From contig NZ_SOCA01000002.1 in assembly GCF_004364345.1 (NCBI RefSeq), positions 447,711-511,710 of the forward strand: DNA of 64,000 nucleotides, in the 5' to 3' direction. Below, one piece after another: positions 43,839-52,542 of this stretch (within the stretch, counting starts at the first letter, position 1; each line of letters starts with the position of its first letter). Under the pieces are notes generated by a model that was given only the letters and a program-made list of their open reading frames with translations, was not told where the DNA came from and did no database searches. The stretch is from Prosthecobacter fusiformis. Its GTDB lineage: Bacteria; Verrucomicrobiota; Verrucomicrobiia; Verrucomicrobiales; Verrucomicrobiaceae. Both the position numbers and the translations under genes were made by a program.

Positions 43839-45001
43839 TCGACATGGACTGGTTCAGCTCCACCAACCACATCGCGGTCAACCCGGCGCAGGCTGAGGCG
43901 GCTGCGGGGCTGGAGGATTTCCTAACATCACAAGCGCTGAAAGGGCTGTGTCTTTTCCAAACCTCGGGCAGCGAGGGAACCCCGAAGTGGGTGGGGCTAA
44001 CCAAAAATGCGTTCATGATTTCAGCGGAGGCGGTGAATGCGCATTTTGAGGTGACGGCGCAGGATCACTGGCTCATCGCGCTGCCGCTGCACCATGTGGG
44101 CGGTTTTTCCATCCTGGCGCGTGCCCACCTCAGCGGCAGCCGGGTGACTGAAAGTGCCGCGAAATGGAATCCGCAGGAGTTTGCCAGCCTATGCGAAACA
44201 GAGGGCATCACGCTGGTCTCGCTGGTGCCGACGCAGGTGCATGATCTGGTGCAGGCGCGGGTGGTCTGCCCGGACCCTTTGCGTGCGGCCATCATTGGCG
44301 GAGGTGGCATGACCCAGGCGCTGGCGGCTGCGGCGATGGAGCTGGGCTGGCGGGTTTTCCAAAGCTATGGCATGACGGAGGCGGCCTCGCAGATCGCGAC
44401 GCAGCCTTACAACCCCTTTGGTTCGGTCTTCGATGTGAAGTCACTGGAGGTGCTGCCGCATTGGCAGGTGGCGACGGATGAAGGGGGGCACCTGGTGCTG
44501 AGCGGATCCGCTTTATCGCCTGGCTATGCGCGACAGGACAAAGAGGGGGAATGGACCTGGGAGGCGATCCCTGCGGAGGGACTGCGAACCCGTGACCGGG
44601 TGCGCCTGTGGATGCATGGAACGCGGCAGTACCTGGAATTTCAGGGACGGGATGCGGGTTATGTGAAGATTCTCGGGGAACTGGTGCATTTGGCGCCTTT
44701 GCAGGAGCAGATTGAGAATCTGGCGCGGGAGTCAGGATGGGGGGCGCTGCCTGTTCTCCTCGCCCTCCCAGACCCCCGCGCCGAAACCCAACTCCTCCTC
44801 ATCACTGAGGCCGCCCACCCCGACCCCGCCCCCCTCCTCACCGCCTTCCATGCGGCCAGCCCCCCCTGGCTCAAAATCACCCGCACCGTCCAGGTAAAGT
44901 CCATCCCCCGCACCCCGCTCGGCAAAGTCCGCCAAGAGGAGCTGCGCCAGCAAGTAGCTCAGTTGGGCCCCCCAAAAACTCAATCCCATTCCCGTTTTTA
45001 G
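43835..45001 (+). CDS. menE: o-succinylbenzoate-CoA ligase
   Basis: 388 residues from the ATG at 43835, overlapping the menC stop as ATGA (a TTG at 43820 is the alternative). AMP-forming ligase family: the phosphate-binding loop is in CLFQTSGSEGTPKWVGLT, the adenine motif is VFQSYGMTEAAS, and the C-terminal catalytic lysine is in RTPLGKVRQEEL. Slightly shorter than typical acyl-CoA ligases, as is usual for MenE. The last ~240 bases are extremely C-rich on the coding strand while the rest of the gene is G-rich. Confidence 0.92.
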   Translation: MIDMDWFSSTNHIAVNPAQAEAAAGLEDFLTSQALKGLCLFQTSGSEGTPKWVGLTKNAFMISAEAVNAHFEVTAQDHWLIALPLHHVGGFSILARAHLSGSRVTESAAKWNPQEFASLCETEGITLVSLVPTQVHDLVQARVVCPDPLRAAIIGGGGMTQALAAAAMELGWRVFQSYGMTEAASQIATQPYNPFGSVFDVKSLEVLPHWQVATDEGGHLVLSGSALSPGYARQDKEGEWTWEAIPAEGLRTRDRVRLWMHGTRQYLEFQGRDAGYVKILGELVHLAPLQEQIENLARESGWGALPVLLALPDPRAETQLLLITEAAHPDPAPLLTAFHAASPPWLKITRTVQVKSIPRTPLGKVRQEELRQQVAQLGPPKTQSHSRF

Positions 45002-45143
45002 GATAAACTAAGGGGGAGGAAGGCACGCCTGTCGGGCGTGAAACTGGGATTAACCACGGGCAAGGATGAACGCGTATCGGGACTGAAACCGAACTCTGGC
45101 ATGGAAGAGGATCATCGAGCGACCCTGGCCAAATGATTTTTTG

Positions 45144-45443
45144 TCAAAAGTCGCAGCCTGAACCCGTTTCCCTGAGGTGTTGCGATGCCATGGACTGCTC
45201 CAGCACCTCGTAGAGCCAGTGCCAGTTCATGGAGGCTTCAAAGACAATGCGCGGGTTGGGCCAGCGCTTCACCAGTGTGGCGAAGTCGTGAGGTGAATGG
45301 TGTTCGATGCGGCCCTTGCCGAGGTCGGTTCCCGCCGCATCAATGGCGTGCCAGACGCTGTATTTTTTGTGGTAGTCGACACCGATGAATGTGGCGGCTT
45401 CGGTGCTTATGGCGGGTGACGATGTTTGGATTGGAGTGCTCAT
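45144..45443 (-). pseudogene. IS110-family transposase, N-terminal remnant
   Basis: 99 codons read from an ATG at 45443. FIGVDYHKKYSVWHAID carries the first catalytic Asp of the DEDD (RuvC-like) transposase, and VFEASMNWHWLYEVLE the Glu. The frame is truncated after about 85 real residues and ends in unrelated sequence, so the C-terminal serine-containing domain is lost. ACCCCGTTTTC/ACCCCGTTTCC words repeat just beyond both sides (45163, 45518, 45537), possibly element ends. Confidence 0.75.
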
Positions 45444-45615
45444 GACACCGCCACTATAGCAAACGCCTTTTACCCAGGGAATACCGCTGGAACCCTTGAT
45501 TTATCAGGCTTCATGTCGCCTGACCCCGTTTCCCCTGACCCCGTTTTCTCAAGGAGGAGGTGTATGACGCAGAAAACGCAGGCAGAGGGACCCTGGGACA
45601 GGCCACAACCTGAAT

Positions 45616-47601
45616 CTAACTGCCGGATTTCCATCTGCGGTAGGCTTTTTCAAAACGGTGTTCGCTTGGAAGCAGCTCGATGGCCTTCTGATAGGCCGCG
45701 TGAATATCCCCCACCGGCCTTTGGAGCCATTCAGAAACCTTGGCTAGGTCAAACCAGCACCATGCTGAGCGAATGTTGCTATCACTGCTTTGGAGTGCGG
45801 TCCGAAGCAATTCTTCAGCCTCCCTGTTTAGTCGCTGCCTTACTTCACGGCCTTGAGGATTTCTAGTGGAGCGGTAGCGACTCGTCAATTTCATTTTTGT
45901 CTGCGCGAACTCATGAAGGAGTTTGGAGTCATCTCGACGTAACGCGATCGCTTGAGCAAACAGGCGATGGGCATCTTCGTAGTCTTCTGATCGCTTCCTG
46001 AGAAGAGCTGCCTCTACTAAATCAAGATAGTTAGAACTGGGGGGGAGCCTTTTCAAAACTCCTCGCGCCTGCTCAATCTGCTGCCGGTCCAACAAAAGTC
46101 GTGCCAAGGTCAGGTAAGGCAACTGGACTTCTGTCCGGCTTTTTTGCTTTTCGAATTCATCCAGTGCGCCAAGTGCGCGTTCCGTATCATTTGCAGCTAC
46201 ACAGTACTCAATGAACTGGCCCACCAGCGCACCGGAGCCGGGCTGGCTCGCCTTGGCACGTGCCAGACTGGCGATTGCCTGATCCTTGGCTCCTGTAGCC
46301 CACAGATGAGCGACTTCACGTAACGCATGAATAACCTGATAACGCGGGTGAACAGGCAGGCTGACCCGAAAAAAGGACCGTGGTTCATCAAAGTCAAACG
46401 CAGGTGGAGGCGAACCATTCTCTTCCATTTTCCGCTTGATCTTAGGAATGCCAGTCCCCCTGCTTTCGCATAAACGGAGTTCCTTTAGAAGTTCGCCAAT
46501 ACGGCGGTTCCTTGCGGGAACAGGAGGAAGAGTCCTGCCACTCAAAAAATGTTCCGCTGATATTCCCTGTACAGGTCCTGGATAACTGATGATTTCCAGC
46601 CGGTCCGGGTATAGGTAAACTTTTATGGGTTCAGGCTCATTGTCATAACTGCGATGATAGACTGCGTTAACCAGGGCTTCCTCCATCGCGGCGTAAGGAT
46701 AGGCTACGGTGCGCTCAACCTCAGCCTGCTTCGATGTTTTTTGAAGAAGCCTGCCACCCAAACTATCAAGATAGTCTAAAGTTGATTTTATTTGAAGGGG
46801 AAGAGGCCCTTTGAACGTCCGTTCTTCAATTAAATCACCGCCTGCCCCGTCTCCAAACTGGACGACCTCGATCCGGCTGCCAGGGAAGAATGTGTCTGGA
46901 TTTTCATTGAAAAACATCAGGGCAACATTTTTGGGAACCTTGTGGCCATTGACCGGCGCAAGCAACCTCAACTGGTCATAGAGCAGCAAGTCATCAACCT
47001 GCTGCCCTGTGCTGGCCAGATCAGAGCGGACATCGGCGAGAAAGCGTCTGACTAATATTGATGAAATATCTTCAATTCGTGAAGACAGATTGCGCCTGTC
47101 GTCAAACGGGATTCGGGCGGTTTGCTCAATAAGCTGGCGATGAATGTCATCCTGAGCCTCGGCCGTTTGCGATCCAATCCGAACGAAATACGCCTGCTTT
47201 TGATTGCGGTTTTGAGTGGAATAAGGACGATTATCGCCACCCGGTGCGTAAATAATCAGCAGGTATTTGCCCTCGAACATTACCGGATAAAAAAGAGGCT
47301 GATATTCAGGTGTCAGCAAGCGTTTGCAATCCCCTCTTATCTCTTTTTGAAGCAAATCGAGTCTGTCTTCAGGGATGCCGCGAGGAGGCAGGACGGCTAT
47401 CCCGTCCTGTTCTTCGATGCCGATAACAACATACCCGCCATTAAGGTTTTGAAGATCATTGGCAAAAGCTGAGATCGTTTTCACTACTTGATCCCGGTTT
47501 GTATCGTCACAGACCGCCTTAAACTCCAAGCGTGCGTGTTCAACAGACCGCAAATGAATGATGTCTTCGACGTTTAAAGGAGGGGCAATTAAATGGGGCA
47601 T
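45616..47601 (-). CDS. AlbA_2 (Schlafen-like) - HATPase_c_4 - TPR protein
   Basis: 661 residues. Residues ~15-150 form an AlbA_2 domain (SVEHARLEFKAVCDDTN; ISAFANDLQNLNGGYVVIGIE), which in the Schlafen family binds or cuts nucleic acid. Residues ~290-400 match the GHKL-type HATPase_c_4 (AMEEALVNAVYHRSYDN; RNRRIGELLKELRLCESRGTG). The C-terminal ~250 residues are TPR-like helices (ALGALDEFEKQKSRTEVQ; LLRKRSEDYEDAHRLFAQAI). The first two are a common pairing in RecG-like putative regulators; the TPR tail is less usual. The IS110 remnant and isolated position suggest an acquired gene, possibly for defence. Confidence 0.75.
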   Translation of the reverse strand: MPHLIAPPLNVEDIIHLRSVEHARLEFKAVCDDTNRDQVVKTISAFANDLQNLNGGYVVIGIEEQDGIAVLPPRGIPEDRLDLLQKEIRGDCKRLLTPEYQPLFYPVMFEGKYLLIIYAPGGDNRPYSTQNRNQKQAYFVRIGSQTAEAQDDIHRQLIEQTARIPFDDRRNLSSRIEDISSILVRRFLADVRSDLASTGQQVDDLLLYDQLRLLAPVNGHKVPKNVALMFFNENPDTFFPGSRIEVVQFGDGAGGDLIEERTFKGPLPLQIKSTLDYLDSLGGRLLQKTSKQAEVERTVAYPYAAMEEALVNAVYHRSYDNEPEPIKVYLYPDRLEIISYPGPVQGISAEHFLSGRTLPPVPARNRRIGELLKELRLCESRGTGIPKIKRKMEENGSPPPAFDFDEPRSFFRVSLPVHPRYQVIHALREVAHLWATGAKDQAIASLARAKASQPGSGALVGQFIEYCVAANDTERALGALDEFEKQKSRTEVQLPYLTLARLLLDRQQIEQARGVLKRLPPSSNYLDLVEAALLRKRSEDYEDAHRLFAQAIALRRDDSKLLHEFAQTKMKLTSRYRSTRNPQGREVRQRLNREAEELLRTALQSSDSNIRSAWCWFDLAKVSEWLQRPVGDIHAAYQKAIELLPSEHRFEKAYRRWKSGS

Positions 47602-47988
47602 CTGCTTACACTCACATTAAAACGTGATAAGGGTATGGTTTCAAGCGGTGGTTTGAACTGCCTCTTGCGTTGCACAAATGGATTGCACCCACTGGACGAA
47701 TGCCAGGGCAAGCCTTAAGGACAGGGCAACGCCGGGGGGGACGGGGTCAGCGGGGACTATAGGCGTGGTATCTCTTCTTCTTTTCCTTGGCAACTCTTCC
47801 TTTCGACGTTCTCCACCGAGATCGTGCGGGCCAGGTTGCTCGGGTGAGGCGAGGCCTCGGTTAAGAACGGGGCAGCGATTTCAGGGGTTTCCCGAAATCC
47901 ATACGCCCACCTCCCGCGCTCCGGCGAATCCAGGATAAGGCCACGCCCGGGGCGCTCGCTCTCCTAGATCTTCAACCCTTTAAGAATC
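47602..47988. other. Intergenic region, nothing recognised
   Basis: 387 bases between divergent genes. One open frame (47678-47938) has an atypical composition and no family likeness. The promoters of both neighbours should be here, but no convincing elements were found by eye. Confidence 0.4.
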
Positions 47989-48339
47989 ATGAAACCGATC
48001 CCCACTTCTGTTCACGGCATGCTGGATTATCCTGTCGGGCTGCTGCTGTTGGCCGCTCCTAATCTGTTTGGATTCGCCGACCAAGGCGGTGCCGCGGTTC
48101 TCGTCCCGCGTCTTATCGGCGTGATTGTCATCGTGCAGAGTCTGATGACTCGTTATGAAGCCGGGGTCATCAAGGTGCTCCCCATGAAAATTCATCTGAT
48201 GAACGATTATCTGGCCGGCGCGTTGCTGCTGTTTTCACCCTGGCTCTTCGGGTTCGCGGACTCGCCCGTGAATGTTTGGGTGCCGCATGTGGCCGCCGGT
48301 CTCGTCGTGCTCATTAAAAAGATGCCAGGCAAATTATGA
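47989..48339 (+). CDS. SPW-repeat membrane protein
   Basis: 116 residues with four hydrophobic segments in two similar halves, each ending in a motif of the SPW family (LAAPNLFGFAD and FSPWLFGFAD). The family is of unknown function in bacterial membranes. The last seven codons (KKMPGKL) and the stop are supplied by a dispersed repeat, AAAAGATGCCAGGCAAAT, so the C-terminus may have been re-cut by the repeat. Confidence 0.8.
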   Translation: MKPIPTSVHGMLDYPVGLLLLAAPNLFGFADQGGAAVLVPRLIGVIVIVQSLMTRYEAGVIKVLPMKIHLMNDYLAGALLLFSPWLFGFADSPVNVWVPHVAAGLVVLIKKMPGKL

Positions 48340-48353
48340 CGACGTGCCTTTAA
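48316..48353. repeat. Dispersed AAGATGCCAGGC-family repeat
   Basis: Begins AAAAAGATGCCAGGC and continues ATGACGACGTGCCTTTAAA. A diverged copy with the same 36-base layout is at 48633-48668. The core matches the repeats of the island 10 kb upstream. Confidence 0.6.
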
Positions 48354-48632
48354 ATCGTTGCTGACCAACCATTAGCATAGGCATCTCGATCCCTCACAGC
48401 CGCGCGACTGCTCCCTGTTACCCCCATCAGTCCTCTGCATCATCGGCTGTGCTCCGGCTCGGTTTGAGGCGCTCCCTCAATGCCGATGAGATCGCTCGCG
48501 GCCTCTCGCGGGGAACTGCTCTCCGCCTGATCCCATCCGTGCCCTCTGTGTCATCTGTGGTTAAAATAGGCTCACTCTCGCCACTGGACCCTCGATTACC
48601 TGCCCATTGTCGATGAATGGGGCCTGTGGTGG

Positions 48633-48668
48633 AAAAGATACCAGACGAATGATGACGACATGCCTTTA
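48633..48668. repeat. Dispersed AAGATGCCAGGC-family repeat, diverged
   Basis: AAAAGATACCAGACGAAT then GATGACGACATGCCTTTA. Same arrangement as 48316-48353, differing at a few positions. Not within a gene. Confidence 0.55.
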
Positions 48669-48965
48669 CTCGGCCCGGGTGAGGATACAGGGCTTGGGAT
48701 GATCGTCGTCACTGTCGCAGGGTTCGGCATGGCTCGTCCAAACTCATTGCTTATTCCCTATTTTAGAATATCATAAAACAATGATCCATAACACGACGCT
48801 CCTTGGCCTAGCGTGTCAAAAATCACCCTCACGCATTTCCTTTCATCACTTGTGGTTTTTATAATCCAGTAGGCCGCAAAATCCCCACGCATCCCCCCGT
48901 GGGGAAACGTATCCCCACGAAATCCCCATCGCTAAAAGTTGAAAATCAACGGATAACGCCTGAAA

Positions 48966-48979
48966 TCCCCAAATGGGGA
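48966..48979. promoter_or_regulatory. Inverted repeat TCCCCA-AA-TGGGGA, possible operator
   Basis: A perfect 6+6 inverted repeat with a two-base centre, about 260 bases before tolQ/exbB. Several single half-sites (ATCCCCA) surround it at 48881, 48911, 48922 and 48992. It matches the site at 25241-25254 except for one centre base. Confidence 0.4.
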
Positions 48980-49235
48980 GAAAACGAAATTAATCCCCAT
49001 CCGGTCCTTGAGCCTGCCATTTTAGAACCTCTCGCCTCACCATAAAAACCATGATTCACTTTTCGGCAGAGGGGCGGCATAGAAGTGTCACGTGCCAAGT
49101 CCGCGAGGCGTCTCTGGCATGATGAAAGAGCGTCCTGCCACCCTCTCTGTCCAGCCCCTAACGACCTTGATCAGGTTTGAATCTCATGTTGACGCCAGAC
49201 ATTCAAGATCGTTTAACTACGTAACTTTGTTTCCG

Positions 49236-50081
49236 ATGCATTTGTCTCCTCTCGCTGCGGTGTCCGGCCTTCAGTTTGGGCTAGAAATTATTTCTGTGCC
49301 CAGCCTCGTCATCGCAGGTCTGCTGGCCTTATTTTCAATGATCAGTTGGACGGTACTGCTGGTGAAGTGGCATCTGCTGGCGCAGGCGAGGCGGGCGAAC
49401 AATGTTTTCATGGGGAAGTTCCGTGAGAGCGCGCATCCGCTGGCGCTTTACCTGACGCGGGAACGAGTGGCGCTGTCCCCGATGTATCATGTGTATCATG
49501 AGGCCAGCCGTGAGCTTGCGTTTTATCTGGTAGGTGAAGAGGAGCCAGGCCGGACTTTCAACAGCAGGCTACAAGGGGCGGGGCGCATCACCTCCTCGCA
49601 AATGAGTGCGGTACAGAATGCAATGGAGCGGGCAGTGGTGACAGCCGCCACGCATGCGGAGGCCAAGCTGGGACTGATGGCGACGGCTGTGGCGGTGGCT
49701 CCTTTTCTGGGGCTGCTGGGAACGGTGTGGGGGCTGCTGGATGTCTTTGCCCTGCTGGCGCAGACGGAGGGGGAGGCGACGATGACGGATCTGGCTCCGG
49801 GAGTTTGCTCAGCCCTGCTGACCACGTTGCTGGCGCTGTTTGTGACGATACCCAGCCTGCTGGCCTATAATTTCCTGGTCGCGAAGATTCGCAGTCTGAT
49901 CATCCGGCTGGATAACTTTGCCAATGAACTGAGCGGGGTACTGGACCGGCAGTTTGTGGATCATCGCAGCCCGGATGAGGGGCTGCCAAGTCTCGGGGCG
50001 ATGGGGGCACCGACGATGCCTGGCTTTAGCAATCCGCCGACCCAATCCCTGGTGCCCGCGAGCAAATCCTCCATCCCATGA
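49236..50081 (+). CDS. MotA/TolQ/ExbB proton-channel protein
   Basis: 281 residues from the ATG at 49236 (MHLSPLAAVSGLQFG). Three membrane helices fit the family: about 15-45, then a pair after GLMATAVAVAPFLGLLGTVWGLLDVF and ALLTTLLALFVTIPSLLAYNF. The long cytoplasmic loop lies between the first and second. It uses the proton gradient to drive the Tol-type partner proteins across the cell envelope. It overlaps exbD/tolR by four bases (ATGA). The operon context favours tolQ over exbB. Confidence 0.9.
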   Translation: MHLSPLAAVSGLQFGLEIISVPSLVIAGLLALFSMISWTVLLVKWHLLAQARRANNVFMGKFRESAHPLALYLTRERVALSPMYHVYHEASRELAFYLVGEEEPGRTFNSRLQGAGRITSSQMSAVQNAMERAVVTAATHAEAKLGLMATAVAVAPFLGLLGTVWGLLDVFALLAQTEGEATMTDLAPGVCSALLTTLLALFVTIPSLLAYNFLVAKIRSLIIRLDNFANELSGVLDRQFVDHRSPDEGLPSLGAMGAPTMPGFSNPPTQSLVPASKSSIP

Positions 50082-50503
50082 AGCGTGCCTCTCAGCGGCA
50101 TCTGCCGCTTTACATGAGCCAGGTGAGCATCACCGCCCTACTGGATCTGGTGCTGGTGCTGCTCCTTGTTTTCGTGGTGGCGGTGCCCATTTTTCGGCGT
50201 GAAAAACCGGCCGGATCAGCCGACGTCCAGACTGTATTGCCCACGGAACCCAAGGGGCCTGCGACGCAGGTGGAACTGAACATTCAGCCGGATGAAAGCA
50301 TCCTGCTGGATGGACGAAAAGTAAGCGGGGCGGAACTGCTTCCGGAGTTGAAGAAGCTTCTCGTGGCTCAGCCGGAATTAGGGGTGGTGGTGAAGATGCC
50401 TGCGAACTTTGCAGCAGGTCCTCTAGCCCGGCTGATGGATGAAATGAACCGGGCTGGTGTTCGTCATACGGCCGTGGAGGTGGTGGACGCCAAGAAACCC
50501 TGA
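50078..50503 (+). CDS. ExbD/TolR biopolymer transport protein
   Basis: 141 residues with one N-terminal helix. The conserved aspartate lies in the helix SITALLDLVLVLLLVFVVAVPIF, and the periplasmic domain has the QVELNIQPDESILLDGRKVS pattern. It forms the stator with the TolQ/ExbB-like channel. It starts inside the channel gene's stop codon and is followed after 14 bases by the TonB/TolA-like gene. Confidence 0.92.
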   Translation: MKRASQRHLPLYMSQVSITALLDLVLVLLLVFVVAVPIFRREKPAGSADVQTVLPTEPKGPATQVELNIQPDESILLDGRKVSGAELLPELKKLLVAQPELGVVVKMPANFAAGPLARLMDEMNRAGVRHTAVEVVDAKKP

Positions 50504-50517
50504 GGTCCTTTCTGCGT

Positions 50518-51345
50518 ATGCCACTCGCCCCCAAGCAACCGCCCCTGGAACCTGTCGCCGCTGTGTTTTTCGGCGTACTGTTGCTTCATGGACTGGGTGG
50601 GGCGCTTATTTGGGGCATGCTGCCATTGTGGCAGATGGAACGACCTCATCCAGAACCTGTGGGGCTGCCACAGGATGGGCGATACTGGTTTTCCCCGGCG
50701 GATTATCAAATGCCGAGCTTGAAACTGGAGGCTCCATCGGAGGTGACTGGCACAACAGTTCCTCCACCTGCGGCTTCTCCCGTCCCGGCTGCGGCGGCTG
50801 TACCTGCGCCTGTAGTTGCAAAAGAGGAGCCTAAACCGACTGCGGTGAAAGATGTGCCGAGCCTGCTGGCGGATACACCGCTGGTGCATCCGGCTGGCCC
50901 GACGGTGGAAACCCGGGCCACGAGTAAAGTGATCACTCTTTCTCCCATGCACGATACCAGAGATGGTCTGAGCCCGAATGGCGATACAGCGATGACGATG
51001 ATGGACGTGGTGAAGCAGAAAAAATCGGAAGCAGAGGCGAAGCAGGCTGCAGGGGGCGCGGACATGGATCCGGTATTGAAAGCTCTCCAGGCTGGTTTGA
51101 ACAAGCAATGGAATGCGCCGCTGATCAGCGAAGTGCCGGTGCTGCAACGGGATGCGCGGCTGGCCATCAGCATTGGCCGCGATGGGGGAATCCTGGAGAC
51201 AAAGATGACCAAATCCTCCGGTTCGACCCTTTTAGATAAGTCCGTCATGGCGGCGGCGGACGAATTAAAAAAGATTTCAGAGTCTCTTCCTGCAAGTTTC
51301 CCAAAAGACCGCTACACTGTGGAAGTAAACTTCCACATCGAGTAA
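50518..51345 (+). CDS. TonB/TolA-like energy transducer
   Basis: 275 residues: N-terminal helix (PVAAVFFGVLLLHGLGGALIW), a proline/alanine-rich spacer (about 80-130), and a C-terminal TonB/TolA-like domain (LKALQAGLNKQWNAPLIS; DARLAISIGRDGGILETKM; SGSTLLDKSVMAAADEL). It spans the periplasm to link the TolQR motor with TolB/Pal. Its stop abuts the tolB start (TAA directly followed by ATG). Confidence 0.8.
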   Translation: MPLAPKQPPLEPVAAVFFGVLLLHGLGGALIWGMLPLWQMERPHPEPVGLPQDGRYWFSPADYQMPSLKLEAPSEVTGTTVPPPAASPVPAAAAVPAPVVAKEEPKPTAVKDVPSLLADTPLVHPAGPTVETRATSKVITLSPMHDTRDGLSPNGDTAMTMMDVVKQKKSEAEAKQAAGGADMDPVLKALQAGLNKQWNAPLISEVPVLQRDARLAISIGRDGGILETKMTKSSGSTLLDKSVMAAADELKKISESLPASFPKDRYTVEVNFHIE

Positions 51346-52542
51346 ATGACCGGCCCGCGTATCCTTATCATAGTCCTCCTGCTGTTTTTGCAGCCAACGG
51401 TCTATGCCGTGACGTGGCCATCTTGGTTGAGCACGTCCAGGGGTAAAAAGCAGGTAGTGTCGCTGCCGCAGCGCAAGCTGCAACTGGGGGATTTCACCGG
51501 AGGAACGGGTGCGAGTGCCAAAAAGACGCTGGGGGCTGAGCTTACTAGTTCGCGTGAATTTCAACTGACGGAAGAAGGGGCCGAGTATGCCGTAAGCGGC
51601 TCCTCCGTGGGTGGGCGCGTTACGGGACGACTCACACGGGCAGATGGGAAACTGGTTTTTGAGCGTACCTATGCAGCTCCTGGACTGGATGAAAATCTGA
51701 GTGCCCTGGCGGACGACATCATCTTTGCGGCCACAGGAAAACCGGGGCTTTCCACCAGTCGGCTAGTGTTTGTGAGTGATCGCTCCGGCACGAAGCAGAT
51801 TTACCGCTGTGATGTACAGGGCAAGGAGATCCAGCAGATCACGCATCACCCTTACGGAGCGGTTTCGCCCAGCTTGTCGCCAGATGGAGGAGCTATCGCA
51901 TACACGGCTTATCAAGCTGGTTTCCCCATCGTGCAGGTGCTGGATCTGGGGCTGGGATGGGAGCGCACGGTGACGGATACCGCTGGGACCAGCTTTGGTG
52001 CCTCCTTTTCCCCAGATGGGCAACGATTGGCGCTGGTAATGAGTTTTCTAGGCAATCCCGAGATCTTTGTGACGGATCTGGGTACGAACACGGCGGGGTG
52101 TATCAGCGATACTTTGGGAGCGCCCAGCAGCCCCTCCTGGCATCCGGACGGAAAGCAGATCATCTTTGCGGATGACCGGGGCAGGGGACCCCGGCTGTAT
52201 GTGGCTGAGGTGCCTGAAAAGGAGAAGACGGAGGCGAAGCTCTTTCTGTGGCGTGCAGGTCCCTCCTTTTGTACCGATCCTGAATTTTCTCCCGATGGGC
52301 GCATGGTAGCCTTCACGGCAGGACGGGGAGAGGATGCGGCTGTCATTATCAAGGATTACCCCCAGGGGAAGTCACAGGTCATCCAGTCCGGCGGTGCCCA
52401 GCATCCGTCCTGGAGCCCAAACGGCCGCTACCTGTGCTATACCCAGCATGATACTCTGTATGTGCATGACCTGCATACCTCCCAGCGCCGTGCGGTGCTG
52501 ACGCGATACGGTGCTATTTCTGAACCCCGATGGATGCGATGA
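51346..52542 (+). CDS. tolB: TolB-like periplasmic beta-propeller protein
   Basis: 398 residues with a signal peptide (ILIIVLLLFLQPTVYA). The N-terminal domain precedes a six-bladed propeller made of WD40-like PD40 repeats: SRLVFVSDRSGTKQIYRCD, AVSPSLSPDGGAIAYTAY, GTSFGASFSPDGQRLALVM, APSSPSWHPDGKQIIFADD and CTDPEFSPDGRMVAFTAG. TolB binds Pal and maintains the outer membrane during division. It overlaps the pal-like gene by four bases. Confidence 0.92.
   Translation: MTGPRILIIVLLLFLQPTVYAVTWPSWLSTSRGKKQVVSLPQRKLQLGDFTGGTGASAKKTLGAELTSSREFQLTEEGAEYAVSGSSVGGRVTGRLTRADGKLVFERTYAAPGLDENLSALADDIIFAATGKPGLSTSRLVFVSDRSGTKQIYRCDVQGKEIQQITHHPYGAVSPSLSPDGGAIAYTAYQAGFPIVQVLDLGLGWERTVTDTAGTSFGASFSPDGQRLALVMSFLGNPEIFVTDLGTNTAGCISDTLGAPSSPSWHPDGKQIIFADDRGRGPRLYVAEVPEKEKTEAKLFLWRAGPSFCTDPEFSPDGRMVAFTAGRGEDAAVIIKDYPQGKSQVIQSGGAQHPSWSPNGRYLCYTQHDTLYVHDLHTSQRRAVLTRYGAISEPRWMR

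Larger units (their letters stand above)
48340..49235. other. 0.9 kb gene-free stretch before the tol operon
   Basis: Holds a second AAAAGATACCAGACGAAT repeat (48633-48668), a phrase CCCTCTGTGTCATCTGTGG at 48542-48560, and a block of CCCC/GGGG words between 48890 and 49002, including the palindrome at 48966-48979. The open frame of the ExbB gene reaches back to 49092 but its clean start is 49236. Confidence 0.5.

Noticed and set aside
45426-45866. 146-aa plus-strand open frame across the IS110 border and the AlbA_2 gene end
   Set aside because: It joins intergenic sequence to the antisense of a real gene.
49092-49235. N-terminal extension of the ExbB/TolQ-like protein
   Set aside because: No membrane or family features; the ATG at 49236 gives a normal first helix.
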